Assembly (NCBI GenBank): GCA_017961385.1
Contig: JAGCXJ010000022.1
Location: 1-41,043, forward strand
From: Lachnospiraceae bacterium
GTDB lineage: Bacteria > Bacillota > Clostridia > Lachnospirales > Lachnospiraceae
Length of the DNA: 41,043 nt
Direction: 5' to 3'
The position numbers and the translations under genes are program-made. Positions within the stretch are counted from its first letter, which is position 1. Each line of letters begins with the position of its first letter. The notes under the pieces are model-generated. The model was not told where the DNA came from. It was given only the letters and a program-made list of their open reading frames with translations, and ran no database searches. Below are positions 25,653 to 34,753 of this stretch, piece by piece.

Positions 25653-26855
25653 ATGGCAAAACGCGAAGAAAAAAGAAAGCTTGACAGCATACCTGTAGGC
25701 TCGCTTGGGATCATTCCCTTAAGCGGATGCAAGGTACTCGGAGAAAAGGTTGACTCATATCTTGTCGACTGGCGTACCGAGAGAGAGAATGAGCATAAGA
25801 ACAGTCTCGCATTTGCAGGCTATATGAGAGATTCGTACATTCTAAAGAGCAAGGTCTCAAGATTCGGTTCAGGAGAAGGCAAGGGCGAGATACTTGAATC
25901 CGTAAGAGGAATGGACCTTTATATCCTTGTAGATGTATGCAACTATTCGCTCACATACACTGTTGCGGGACAGAAGAATCACATGTCCCCCGATGATCAT
26001 TACCAGGATTTAAAGCGTATCATAGCAGCTGTCGGCGGAAAGGCCAGACGCATAACTGTCATCATGCCCTTCCTTTATGAGAGCAGACAGCACAAGCGTA
26101 CAGCAAGAGAATCTCTTGACTGCGCTATAGCACTTCAGGAACTGGTGCGCATGGGCGTTGACAACATCATCACATTTGATGCTCATGACCCGCGTGTACA
26201 GAATGCCATACCGCTTCACGGATTTGAAACGGTACAGGCTTCATATCAGTTTATAAAGGGCCTTCTTTCTCATGTTAAGGACCTTAAGATAGATTCGGAC
26301 CATATGATGGTCATCAGCCCGGATGAAGGCGGAATGAGAAGAGCGATCTATATCGCAAACGTTTTGGGACTCGACATGGGAATGTTCTACAAGAGACGAG
26401 ACTATACAAGAGTCGTTGACGGAAGAAATCCCATAATAGCTCATGAGTTCTTGGGTTCAAACGTGGCAGGAAAAGACGTTATCATACTTGATGACATGAT
26501 CTCTTCGGGAGACAGTATGATAGATGTTGCGACAGAGCTTAAGAAGCGTGATGCCGGACGTATCTTTTTATTTTCGACATTCGGTCTGTTCACCAACGGA
26601 TTCGAGAAGTTTGACAGGGCTTATGAAGCCGGTCTGTTTACAAATATCCTTACCACGAACCTTATCTATCAGCCGCCGGAGCTCTTGGAAAAGGAGTGGT
26701 ATATAAGCTGTGATCTGAGCAAATACATAGCTTATATCATCGATACCTTAAATCATGATTCTTCCATAAGCGATCTGCTGGTTCCCAATGACAGGATCAA
26801 CAGCATCGTTGCAAGATATAAAGCAGGCGAGGATCTTTCCAAGCCGGAAGAATAA
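25653..26855 (+). CDS. prs: Ribose-phosphate pyrophosphokinase, long form
   Basis: This 400-aa protein makes PRPP from ribose-5-phosphate and ATP. It contains MPFLYESRQHKRTARE in place of the usual PYARQDRK-type flexible loop, FDAHDPRVQNAIPLHGF, and the PRPP-binding DVIILDDMISSGDSM. It is about 80 residues longer than classical bacterial Prs (about 315 aa), with extra sequence at the N-terminus, around residues 55-85 and at the C-terminus. I take this as a lineage variant; whether it keeps ADP/phosphate regulation is unknown. It is 26 bp downstream of the helicase-loader gene. Confidence 0.85.
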   Translation: MAKREEKRKLDSIPVGSLGIIPLSGCKVLGEKVDSYLVDWRTERENEHKNSLAFAGYMRDSYILKSKVSRFGSGEGKGEILESVRGMDLYILVDVCNYSLTYTVAGQKNHMSPDDHYQDLKRIIAAVGGKARRITVIMPFLYESRQHKRTARESLDCAIALQELVRMGVDNIITFDAHDPRVQNAIPLHGFETVQASYQFIKGLLSHVKDLKIDSDHMMVISPDEGGMRRAIYIANVLGLDMGMFYKRRDYTRVVDGRNPIIAHEFLGSNVAGKDVIILDDMISSGDSMIDVATELKKRDAGRIFLFSTFGLFTNGFEKFDRAYEAGLFTNILTTNLIYQPPELLEKEWYISCDLSKYIAYIIDTLNHDSSISDLLVPNDRINSIVARYKAGEDLSKPEE

Positions 26856-26891
26856 AAAACGGGTTACAAAAAAACGGAAAGGGGTAAAACT

Positions 26892-27584
26892 ATGAAAAAG
26901 TATGTAGCAGAATTCATCGGAACAATGACGCTTGTCATCCTGGGATGCGGAACGGCAATGCTTGTCGGATGTGATTACATCGGCAGCACAGGATATATCC
27001 TGACGGCATTCGCATTCGGTCTTACCATCATTGCCATGGCTTATTCCATCGGCAATATCTCAGGATGCCATATCAATCCTGCCGTATCGCTGGGAGTTTT
27101 AATGACGGGAGGCATGGATGTCAAGGAGTTTGCAGGATATGTTATATCCCAGATATGCGGTGCATTTGCAGGCTCGCTCATTCTTGCAGCTATCTTTGGA
27201 CTTGGCGGCATAACGGATATGACCGGAGGCTTTGGCTCAAACGGCCTTGGCGGAGTTAACGGCAGTATTATTGCAGGCCTTTTGGTTGAGATCGTGCTCA
27301 CATTCATATTTGTTACAGCAATACTGGGTGTTACGAGCAAAAAGGCAAATCACGGATCCTTTGCCGGAGTAGTTATAGGCTTTACGCTTGTTGTCGTTCA
27401 TATCCTTGGTATCGGACTTACAGGTACGAGCGTTAATCCCGCAAGAAGCATAGGTCCCGCTATCGTTGCTGCTTTTAACGGAAATACAGACCCGATCGCA
27501 TGTGTCTGGGTATTCATAGTAGGTCCTCTTGTTGGTGCAGCGCTCTCTGCTGTTGTTTACAAGGCGCTTGAAAAGCAGGATTGA
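26892..27584 (+). CDS. aqpZ: Aquaporin, AqpZ-type water channel
   Basis: This 230-aa protein has six predicted membrane helices and both NPA boxes: HINPAVSLG (N62) and SVNPARSIG (N182). The selectivity-filter positions read F42, H170, T179 and R185. These match the F43/H174/T183/R189 set of E. coli AqpZ in identity and spacing, so water rather than glycerol is the likely permeant. A strong GGAAAGGGG site precedes the start, and a terminator follows. Confidence 0.93.
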   Translation: MKKYVAEFIGTMTLVILGCGTAMLVGCDYIGSTGYILTAFAFGLTIIAMAYSIGNISGCHINPAVSLGVLMTGGMDVKEFAGYVISQICGAFAGSLILAAIFGLGGITDMTGGFGSNGLGGVNGSIIAGLLVEIVLTFIFVTAILGVTSKKANHGSFAGVVIGFTLVVVHILGIGLTGTSVNPARSIGPAIVAAFNGNTDPIACVWVFIVGPLVGAALSAVVYKALEKQD

Positions 27585-27602
27585 TACACTTTTTGGATTC
27601 AC

Positions 27603-27632
27603 GGCCTGTCTCTTAAAAGAGACGGGCCTTTT
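27603..27632 (+). terminator. Intrinsic terminator after aquaporin gene
   Basis: GGCCTGTCTCTT and the following GAGACGGGCC form a stem of about 11 pairs with one G-U across a short A-rich loop. TTTT and AATTT follow. Confidence 0.88.
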
Positions 27633-27764
27633 AATTTACACAAGATGTTGTGGTATGAAAAATCATCTGTCGCAAGATGAAAGGCATATTTCAAAAATAG
27701 TGTCTACAAATTTGTTAAATATTCACAAAAAATCACAAAATAGTGGCGATTAATTCTAAAAAAC

Positions 27765-27793
27765 TTCACAATAATTTCTTTCTATGCTATAAT
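27765..27793 (+). promoter_or_regulatory. Promoter of glgC-glgD
   Basis: TTCACA (27765-27770), a 17-bp spacer and TGCTATAAT ending at 27793 give a near-consensus promoter with an extended -10. The leader before glgC is about 60 nt. Confidence 0.8.
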
Positions 27794-27861
27794 CTACATA
27801 CAATTTATTGTACCTTTTGACAGCAAAATCGACTCAATATTACGACAGAAGAGGTGAAGAC

Positions 27862-29136
27862 ATGATCAAGAAGGAAATGATTGCCATGCTTCTGGCCGGA
27901 GGTCAGGGCAGCAGGCTGGGAGTTCTAACGTCTAAGGTTGCAAAGCCGGCGGTATCTTTCGGCGGAAAGTACCGTATCATTGATTTCCCGTTAAGTAACT
28001 GTATCAATTCCGGAGTGGACACCGTAGGTGTTCTTACTCAGTATCAGCCTTTGAGACTGAATACTCATATCGGCATTGGCATCCCGTGGGATCTGGACAG
28101 AAATATCGGCGGTGTTACTGTGCTGCCTCCGTATGAGAAGAGCACAAACAGCGAATGGTATACAGGTACGGCAAATGCCATATATCAGAACATTGACTAT
28201 ATGGAGAGCTTTAATCCTGAGTATATACTCATTCTTTCCGGAGACCATATCTACAAGATGGACTATGAGGTAATGCTTGATTTCCACAAGCAGAACAAGT
28301 CTGAATGCACGATAGCCGTTATGCCTGTTCCGATGGAGGAGGCTAAGCGCTTCGGGATCATGATAACGGATGAGAACCGCAAGATCACCGATTTTGAGGA
28401 AAAGCCCGCAAATCCCAGAAGCAATCTGGCATCGATGGGTATATATATCTTCAACTGGAAGACATTAAAGGAAGCTCTTATAGCAATGGCTGATCAGCCC
28501 GGACTTGATTTCGGAAAGCATATCATTCCCTACTGTCATGACAAGGGATGTCCTCTTTATGCATATGAGTTCAACGGCTACTGGAAGGATGTAGGTACTC
28601 TTCATTCGTACTGGGAAGCAAATATGGAGCTCATCGATATCGTTCCGGAGTTTAACCTCTACGAAGAGTACTGGAAGATCTATACCAAGTCGGATATACT
28701 TCCTCCTCAGTATTTCTCAAAGGAGAGCGAAGTTGAAAAGAGCATCATAGGTGAAGGATCTGATATCTACGGAAAGGTTTACAACTCAGTCATCGGCTGC
28801 GGTGTAACCATCGGAAAGAACACGATTATCAGAGATTCCATCATAATGAACAACACCGTTATAGGTGACAACTGCGAAGTATACAAGACTATCGTAGCCG
28901 AGAATGTTGAGATTAAAAACAACTGCCGCTTCGGAATAGGGGATGAGGTTGAAAACGAGACGGATCCTCATATCTATAACAGCGGACTGGTATGCATAGG
29001 TGAAAAGAGCATCATTCCCGAGAACATAACCGTCGGAAAGAATACATGCATCTTCGGCGAGACGGTCTACTCGGATTATCAGAACAATACACTGGCAAGT
29101 GGTAAGACATTGATTAAGGCAGGTGAAAGTGTATGA
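27862..29136 (+). CDS. glgC: Glucose-1-phosphate adenylyltransferase, catalytic subunit
   Basis: This 424-aa enzyme makes ADP-glucose for glycogen synthesis. The N-terminal nucleotidyltransferase domain has MLLAGGQGSRLGVLT, KPAVSFGGKYRIIDFPLSN, WYTGTANAIYQN and the intact catalytic SGDHIYKMDY. A C-terminal left-handed beta helix follows from about residue 290. I place the start at ATG 27862 with GAGGTGA 6 bp upstream; an in-frame TTG at 27808 would add a poorly supported extension. It overlaps glgD by 4 bp. Confidence 0.95.
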   Translation: MIKKEMIAMLLAGGQGSRLGVLTSKVAKPAVSFGGKYRIIDFPLSNCINSGVDTVGVLTQYQPLRLNTHIGIGIPWDLDRNIGGVTVLPPYEKSTNSEWYTGTANAIYQNIDYMESFNPEYILILSGDHIYKMDYEVMLDFHKQNKSECTIAVMPVPMEEAKRFGIMITDENRKITDFEEKPANPRSNLASMGIYIFNWKTLKEALIAMADQPGLDFGKHIIPYCHDKGCPLYAYEFNGYWKDVGTLHSYWEANMELIDIVPEFNLYEEYWKIYTKSDILPPQYFSKESEVEKSIIGEGSDIYGKVYNSVIGCGVTIGKNTIIRDSIIMNNTVIGDNCEVYKTIVAENVEIKNNCRFGIGDEVENETDPHIYNSGLVCIGEKSIIPENITVGKNTCIFGETVYSDYQNNTLASGKTLIKAGESV

Positions 29137-30251
29137 GAGCGATAGGAATTATACTAGCGGGCGGTAACAACCACCGTATGAGAGAATTGTCACAGAAAAG
29201 AGCTATAGGCGCGATGCCCATAGCCGGAAGCTACAGAGCGATAGACTTTGCTTTAAGCAACATGTCTAACTCTCATATACAGAAGGTAGCCGTATTCACC
29301 CAGTACAATGCAAGAAGCTTAAACGAGCATCTCAGTTCATCGAAGTGGTGGGATTTCGGACGTAAGCAGGGCGGACTGTTCGTATTTACACCTGCAGTAA
29401 CTGCTGATAACAGCTTCTGGTACAGAGGAACGGCTGATGCCATCTATCAGAATCTGTCCTTCCTTAAATCAAGTCATGAGCCTTATGTGGTAATAGCTTC
29501 GGCTGACTGTGTATACAAGCTCGATTTTAACAAGGTGCTTGAATATCACATCGAAAAGAAGGCTGATATCACGGTTGTGTGCAAGGATATGGATCCCGAT
29601 GCAAATGTGGATCGCTACGGAACAGTAAAGCTTGATGATGACTGCAGGATAGAGGATTTCGAGGAGAAGGCTGTTGTAGCAAGATCAAATACGATAAGCT
29701 GCGGTATCTATATCATCAGAAGAAGACTTCTTGTAGAGATGATCGAGAAGTGTGCTGAAGAGGACAGATACGATTTTGTAAGAGACATCCTTATCAGATA
29801 CAAGGGACAGAAGAGGATCTACGGATACAAGATTACCGATTACTGGAAAAACATTGCTTCAGTTAACGATTACTTCTCTGCAAACATGGATTTCTTAAAG
29901 CCTGAGGTAAGGGATTACTTCTTCAAGACCTATCCGGATATCTACTCAAAGGTTGATGATCTTCCTCCCGCTAAATATAACGTCGGAGCAAAGATCATGA
30001 ACAGCCTGGTAGCAAGCGGAACGATCGTAAACGGTACCGTTGAGGATTCTGTGATCTTCAGACAGACATTCATCGGAAACAACTGTACCATTAAGAATTC
30101 TATCATCTTAAACGATGTTTACATCGGAGATAATTCATATATCGAAAACTGCATTGTGGAGAGCCACGGCACGATAAGGGCCAACTCCTACCACAAGGGA
30201 GAGAACGGAATAGAAGTAGTTGTAGAGCATACAGACAGATATGTGATGTAA
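29133..30251 (+). CDS. glgD: GlgD, regulatory ADP-glucose pyrophosphorylase subunit
   Basis: This 372-aa paralogue of GlgC is typical of Firmicute glgCD pairs, in which GlgD modulates GlgC activity. The fold is kept (IILAGGNNHRM, FWYRGTADAIYQN, C-terminal beta helix), but the catalytic loop reads SADCVYKLDF where GlgC has SGDH. The substrate loop likewise lacks the GQGSRL form, consistent with a non-catalytic or weakly active subunit. The ATGA overlap with glgC implies coupled, roughly equal synthesis. glgA is not in the window. Confidence 0.93.
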   Translation: MRAIGIILAGGNNHRMRELSQKRAIGAMPIAGSYRAIDFALSNMSNSHIQKVAVFTQYNARSLNEHLSSSKWWDFGRKQGGLFVFTPAVTADNSFWYRGTADAIYQNLSFLKSSHEPYVVIASADCVYKLDFNKVLEYHIEKKADITVVCKDMDPDANVDRYGTVKLDDDCRIEDFEEKAVVARSNTISCGIYIIRRRLLVEMIEKCAEEDRYDFVRDILIRYKGQKRIYGYKITDYWKNIASVNDYFSANMDFLKPEVRDYFFKTYPDIYSKVDDLPPAKYNVGAKIMNSLVASGTIVNGTVEDSVIFRQTFIGNNCTIKNSIILNDVYIGDNSYIENCIVESHGTIRANSYHKGENGIEVVVEHTDRYVM

Positions 30252-30267
30252 TGAAGGGAAATAGCTT

Positions 30268-30543
30268 ATGAAGATTACAGATGTAAGGGTACGCAAGATT
30301 TCAAAAGAGAGCAAGATGAGAGCCATCGTATCGATCACAATAGACGACGAGTTCGTGGTTCATGACATCAAGGTCATCGAGGGTGAAAAGGGGTTATTCA
30401 TCGCGATGCCCAGTAAAAAGGCTACGGACGGAGAATACAGGGATATCGCTCATCCGATCAATTCTGCTACAAGAGACAGCATTCAGAAGATAATCCTGGA
30501 GGCTTATGAAAAGGCTAAGGATGACGAGGATGATCCTGTCTAG
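30268..30543 (+). CDS. spoVG: SpoVG, RNA-/DNA-binding regulator
   Basis: This 91-aa protein has the characteristic start MKITDVRVRK and the segment GLFIAMPSKKATDGEYRDI, followed by NSATRDSIQKIILEAYEKA. SpoVG proteins are small nucleic-acid-binding regulators found in sporulating and non-sporulating Firmicutes. The gene is 16 bp downstream of glgD and has no promoter of its own that I can see, so it may share the glgCD transcript. Confidence 0.97.
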   Translation: MKITDVRVRKISKESKMRAIVSITIDDEFVVHDIKVIEGEKGLFIAMPSKKATDGEYRDIAHPINSATRDSIQKIILEAYEKAKDDEDDPV

Positions 30544-30579
30544 CAGATAAGAGTTTTTTCAGAGAAAATATGGGGTTAA

Positions 30580-30616
30580 AGAGAAGCTGCGGGATTTACC
30601 TGCGGCTTCTCTTTTG
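30580..30616 (+). terminator. Intrinsic terminator after spoVG
   Basis: AGAGAAGCTGCGGG (30580-30593) pairs with CCTGCGGCTTCTCT (30599-30612), 14 pairs with two G-U, around an ATTTA loop, then TTT. The 3' arm overlaps a candidate mfd promoter. Confidence 0.85.
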
Positions 30617-30623
30617 CTACAAT
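30595..30623 (+). promoter_or_regulatory. Candidate mfd promoter overlapping the spoVG terminator
   Basis: TTTACC (30595-30600) and TGC-TACAAT (-10 at 30618-30623) are 17 bp apart. The predicted transcript would start within 1-2 nt of the mfd ATG at 30632, that is, leaderless. No Shine-Dalgarno sequence precedes that ATG. Confidence 0.5.
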
Positions 30624-30631
30624 GATAAAGC

Positions 30632-33600
30632 ATGAATACTCTAACAGAAGTGGTAAGAGAGCTGTCCGATCATGAGGGCATCATAAAGACTCTCTCAAAG
30701 AAAAAAGCAGTATCTCTCTCGGGATGTTCGGATTCCCAGAAGATCAATATAGCTCAGGGACTCAGCGATGGTTTTAAGTATAAGATCATCGCTACTTACA
30801 GTGACCTAAGAGTCAAGGAGATAGCTGAAGATCTAAAGATCTACGGTGACAACGTGCTGTTTTATCCCGCGAAGGATCTGATATTCTATCAGGCAGATAT
30901 TCACGGAAACAGGCTTGTCAGTGAAAGACTCAAGGTGTTAAAGAGCCTTGTTACAGATACTCCCTTTACAGTCGTTACCACATTTGATGCACTCATGAGT
31001 CCCGTGCTCCCGATAGAGCATGTCGCTGCCGGAAGCATTAGCATATCAAAAAATGGAAGCATAGATACAAAGAAGCTTGCGAGCGATCTTGTTGATATAG
31101 GATATATAAGGAATTACCAGGTAGAGGAACCGGGCCAGTTTTCCGTAAGGGGAGATATCATAGATATATTTGATACCACAGAGACAAATCCCTTCAGGAT
31201 AGAGCTCTGGGGAGATGATGTGGAATCTTTAAGAAGCTTTGACATAGATACGCAGCGCTCTATCGAAGATCTTGACAGTATAAGCATCTTTCCTGCTTCC
31301 GAGATGATCCTTACAAAGGATATGCTGAATAAAGGTCTTGAAAAGATAGAAAAGGACAGAGACAGGATATACAAGAGCTTCAGGGATGATTTTAAGACTG
31401 AGGAAGCACACAGGATTGATACACAGGTAAAGACTTTAAAAGAGGATCTTTTAGAACTTGGAAGAGTCGTAAACCTGGACAGCTATGCGTCATATTTCTA
31501 TGATGATATGTATCAGTTCATAGAGATGTTTGACAGTGATGAGACTGTTCTAATATTTGATGAGCCCGTTCAGATAGCCGATCATGCCAAGGCGGTCGAG
31601 CTGGAATTTGACGAGAGCATGAAAAACAGGGCATTAAAGGGATATATACTTCCCGGACAGATGAAACTGCTGTATTCTGCCGATCAGGTAAGACGCGGAT
31701 TTGAAAAGTATGCCGTCATCCAGCTTTCATCATTAGAGAGCAGAAATCTCATTGTGGATGCCGCATACAGATGCAATATAACCGCTAAATCGATAGCTCC
31801 TTACAAGAATCAGTTTGAATATCTCATAAAGGATCTTGAGCTTTACAGAAAAAGAGGCTACAGGATAATACTGCTGTGCCCGTCAAGAACGAGAGCTCAA
31901 AGACTCGCAGACAACCTGATCCAGAGAGATCTTCCAGCCATATATACAGAGGATATGGACAGAAGACTGATACCCGGCGAGATAACCGTCATGTACGGAA
32001 ATGTATTAAGGGGATTTGAATATCCTCTGCTCAAATTCGTTGTTATCAGCGAGAGCGATATATTCGGAGTTCAGAAAAAGAAAAAGAAGCATAAGAGATA
32101 TGAAGGGACAGCGATCAATGACTTCAATGAATTAAAGGTCGGGGATTACGTTGTTCACGAGAGCCACGGACTGGGCATATATCAGGGTATAGAAAAGGTC
32201 GAGACTGAAAATGTCATAAGGGATTACATGAAGATATCCTACCGCGACGGAGGAAATCTCTATGTCCTTGCGACAGGCTTTCGCGCTGTCCAGAAATATG
32301 CCAGTGCCGATGCTGCCAAAAAGCCAAAGCTTAACAGACTCGGCGGCAAGGAATGGACAAATACCAAGACAAAGGTAAGGACCGCAGTAGACGGTATAGC
32401 GCAGGATCTGGTCAAGCTCTATGCAGCAAGACAGGAAAAGAACGGATATGTCTACGGAGAGGATACCGTCTGGCAGAAGGAATTTGAAGAGACGTTTCCT
32501 TTTGAAGAGACAGAGGATCAGCTAAAGGCCATAGCAGAGACCAAGGCCGACATGGAATCAAACAAGATCATGGACAGGCTCATCTGCGGAGATGTGGGAT
32601 ACGGCAAGACAGAGATAGCTATAAGAGCCGCATTCAAGGCCGTTACAGAGAGCAAGCAGGTTGCGATACTCGTTCCTACCACCATACTTGCACAGCAGCA
32701 TTTTAATACCTTTACGCAGCGCATGAAGGACTATCCCATTAAGATCCAGATGCTGTCAAGATTCAAGAGCGCAAAGGAGCAGAAGCAGACAGTATCCGAT
32801 ATAAAAAAGGGACTTGTCGACATAGTCATCGGAACTCACAGGCTCTTGTCGGATGATATAAGCTTTAAGGATCTGGGTCTGCTTGTTGTGGACGAGGAGC
32901 AGAGATTCGGAGTCACCCACAAGGAAAAGATAAAGAAGATGAGGCAGAATGTGGATGTACTGACGCTTTCTGCGACACCTATACCCAGGACACTTCATAT
33001 GTCGCTTGTGGGTATAAAGGATATGTCTGTGCTTGAAGAGGCTCCCGGTGACAGAGTGCCGATCCAGACTTTTGTCATGGAATACAACGAGGAGCTTATA
33101 CGTGAAGCCATAGTAAGAGAGATGGCCAGAGGAGGCCAGGTCTATTATGTATATAACAGGATAAACGACATAGCGGATGTAACCGCAAGACTGCAGGCTC
33201 TTGTTCCCGAGGCAAATATTGCCTACGGTCACGGAAGGATGAACGAGAGAGAGCTTGAGAGTCTGATGTATGACTTTATCGACGGGCAGATCGATGTGCT
33301 GGTCGCTACGACGATAGTAGAGACGGGACTTGATATATCAAACGTAAATACCATCATCGTTCATGACTCCGACAGGATGGGACTGTCACAGCTCTATCAG
33401 CTAAGAGGAAGAGTCGGAAGGAGCAACAGGACCGCATATGCATTCCTTATGTACAAGCGCGACAAGATGCTTAAGGAGCAGGCTCAGAAGAGACTCGAAG
33501 CGATAAGGGAATACACAGATCTTGGAAGTGGCTTCAAGATAGCCATGAGGGATCTTGAGATAAGAGGTGCGGGCAACATACTCGGAAGGACCCAGCACGG

Positions 33601-34177
33601 ACATATGGAAGCGGTAGGGTATGACCTTTACTGCAAGATGCTAAATGATGCCGTAAAGAAAGCCAAGGGCATAAGCAGCGAAACCGATGAATTCGATACA
33701 CAGATAGATCTCGAAGCGGATGCCTATATCCCTGTCGATTACATTCCCAACGAAGTTTTAAAGCTTGATGTATACAAGAGGATAGCTGCCATAGAGGAAG
33801 AGTCTGAGGCGGATGATCTTAGAGATGAGCTTAAGGACAGATTCGGTGCTATACCTAAAAGCGCACAGAATCTCATAAGGATATCGCTCTTAAGGATAAA
33901 GGCTCACAGCTGCTATGTGACTGAACTCAAGGCAGCAGGGGAGATGCTTCGCATGAACATGCACAGCGCTGCCCTTATTGATGTTGCAAAGATACCTGAC
34001 CTTATAAAGATCTACAAGGGAAGGCTGAAATTGGTTACGGGCAAGACGCCGTACTTTACATGCTCGTACAAAAAAGAGGGCATCGTCGAGCTGGACGAGG
34101 AAAATCTTTTAAAGTTTGTCGATGAACTCTTAAACAACATGTATAATATTCTTATATCGGATAAAAAGGATGCTTAA
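30632..34177 (+). CDS. mfd: Transcription-repair coupling factor
   Basis: This 1181-aa protein releases stalled RNA polymerase and recruits nucleotide excision repair. Domain order: UvrB-like N-terminal region (about 1-350), then the CarD-type RNA polymerase interaction domain (about 490-570, VGDYVVHESHGLGIYQGIEK). The RecG-like helicase core follows with Walker A GDVGYGKTE at about 654-662, VDEEQRFG, LSATPIPRT and LRGRVGRSNR. The C-terminal TRCF domain occupies about 1020-1130. Length is typical. The start lacks a ribosome binding site and may be leaderless. Confidence 0.97.
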   Translation: MNTLTEVVRELSDHEGIIKTLSKKKAVSLSGCSDSQKINIAQGLSDGFKYKIIATYSDLRVKEIAEDLKIYGDNVLFYPAKDLIFYQADIHGNRLVSERLKVLKSLVTDTPFTVVTTFDALMSPVLPIEHVAAGSISISKNGSIDTKKLASDLVDIGYIRNYQVEEPGQFSVRGDIIDIFDTTETNPFRIELWGDDVESLRSFDIDTQRSIEDLDSISIFPASEMILTKDMLNKGLEKIEKDRDRIYKSFRDDFKTEEAHRIDTQVKTLKEDLLELGRVVNLDSYASYFYDDMYQFIEMFDSDETVLIFDEPVQIADHAKAVELEFDESMKNRALKGYILPGQMKLLYSADQVRRGFEKYAVIQLSSLESRNLIVDAAYRCNITAKSIAPYKNQFEYLIKDLELYRKRGYRIILLCPSRTRAQRLADNLIQRDLPAIYTEDMDRRLIPGEITVMYGNVLRGFEYPLLKFVVISESDIFGVQKKKKKHKRYEGTAINDFNELKVGDYVVHESHGLGIYQGIEKVETENVIRDYMKISYRDGGNLYVLATGFRAVQKYASADAAKKPKLNRLGGKEWTNTKTKVRTAVDGIAQDLVKLYAARQEKNGYVYGEDTVWQKEFEETFPFEETEDQLKAIAETKADMESNKIMDRLICGDVGYGKTEIAIRAAFKAVTESKQVAILVPTTILAQQHFNTFTQRMKDYPIKIQMLSRFKSAKEQKQTVSDIKKGLVDIVIGTHRLLSDDISFKDLGLLVVDEEQRFGVTHKEKIKKMRQNVDVLTLSATPIPRTLHMSLVGIKDMSVLEEAPGDRVPIQTFVMEYNEELIREAIVREMARGGQVYYVYNRINDIADVTARLQALVPEANIAYGHGRMNERELESLMYDFIDGQIDVLVATTIVETGLDISNVNTIIVHDSDRMGLSQLYQLRGRVGRSNRTAYAFLMYKRDKMLKEQAQKRLEAIREYTDLGSGFKIAMRDLEIRGAGNILGRTQHGHMEAVGYDLYCKMLNDAVKKAKGISSETDEFDTQIDLEADAYIPVDYIPNEVLKLDVYKRIAAIEEESEADDLRDELKDRFGAIPKSAQNLIRISLLRIKAHSCYVTELKAAGEMLRMNMHSAALIDVAKIPDLIKIYKGRLKLVTGKTPYFTCSYKKEGIVELDEENLLKFVDELLNNMYNILISDKKDA

Positions 34178-34180
34178 GAG

Positions 34181-34744
34181 ATGTATATAATAGTGGGTCT
34201 GGGAAATCCGGACAGAAAATATGACAATACAAGACACAATACGGGATATGTGACTATAGATAGGATCGCTGACAGATACGGCATAGATATAATGGAGCGA
34301 AAGTTTAAATCTGTCATAGGAAAAGGCGTGATTGACGGCGAGAGGGTAGTCCTTGTAAAGCCTCTTACCTATATGAACCTGAGCGGCGAGGCTGTACGTG
34401 AAGTTGCCGATTACTTCAAGGTAGATCCTCAAACACAGGTCTGCATCATCTATGATGATACATCTATGGAAGTAGGCAAGATACGCATACGCAAAAAAGG
34501 CAGCGCAGGAGGGCATAACGGCATAAAGAGCATAATAAGCCACCTTGGCAGCGATGTATTTGTCAGAGTAAAGATTGGCATAGGAGAAAAACCGCCGCGC
34601 ATGGATCTGGCAGACTATGTCCTGGGTCATTTTTCTTCTGATGATAAAAAGATAATCGAAGAGAGTGCAGACAAGGTAAGCGAAGCGATACCTCTTCTTG
34701 TTCATGATATGTGTGATGAAGCCATGAACAGAATCAACGGGTAG
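34181..34744 (+). CDS. pth: Peptidyl-tRNA hydrolase
   Basis: This 187-aa protein recycles peptidyl-tRNA released from ribosomes. N-terminal GLGNPDRKYDNTRHNTGY contains the catalytic His (H19); KPLTYMNLSGEAV and GSAGGHNGIKSI follow. It starts 3 bp after the mfd stop, a conserved mfd-pth association in Firmicutes. Confidence 0.96.
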   Translation: MYIIVGLGNPDRKYDNTRHNTGYVTIDRIADRYGIDIMERKFKSVIGKGVIDGERVVLVKPLTYMNLSGEAVREVADYFKVDPQTQVCIIYDDTSMEVGKIRIRKKGSAGGHNGIKSIISHLGSDVFVRVKIGIGEKPPRMDLADYVLGHFSSDDKKIIEESADKVSEAIPLLVHDMCDEAMNRING

Positions 34745-34753
34745 GGTCAGGCT

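Noticed and set aside
27808..27861. Upstream TTG start extending GlgC by 18 residues
   Set aside because: It sits close to the predicted transcription start, has no ribosome binding site, and GlgC homologues begin at the ATG with GAGGTGA upstream.
32756..33232. 158-codon - strand frame inside mfd, and the similar 221-codon frame at 34130-34795 opposite pth
   Set aside because: Shadow frames of conserved coding sequence, without start signals or motifs.
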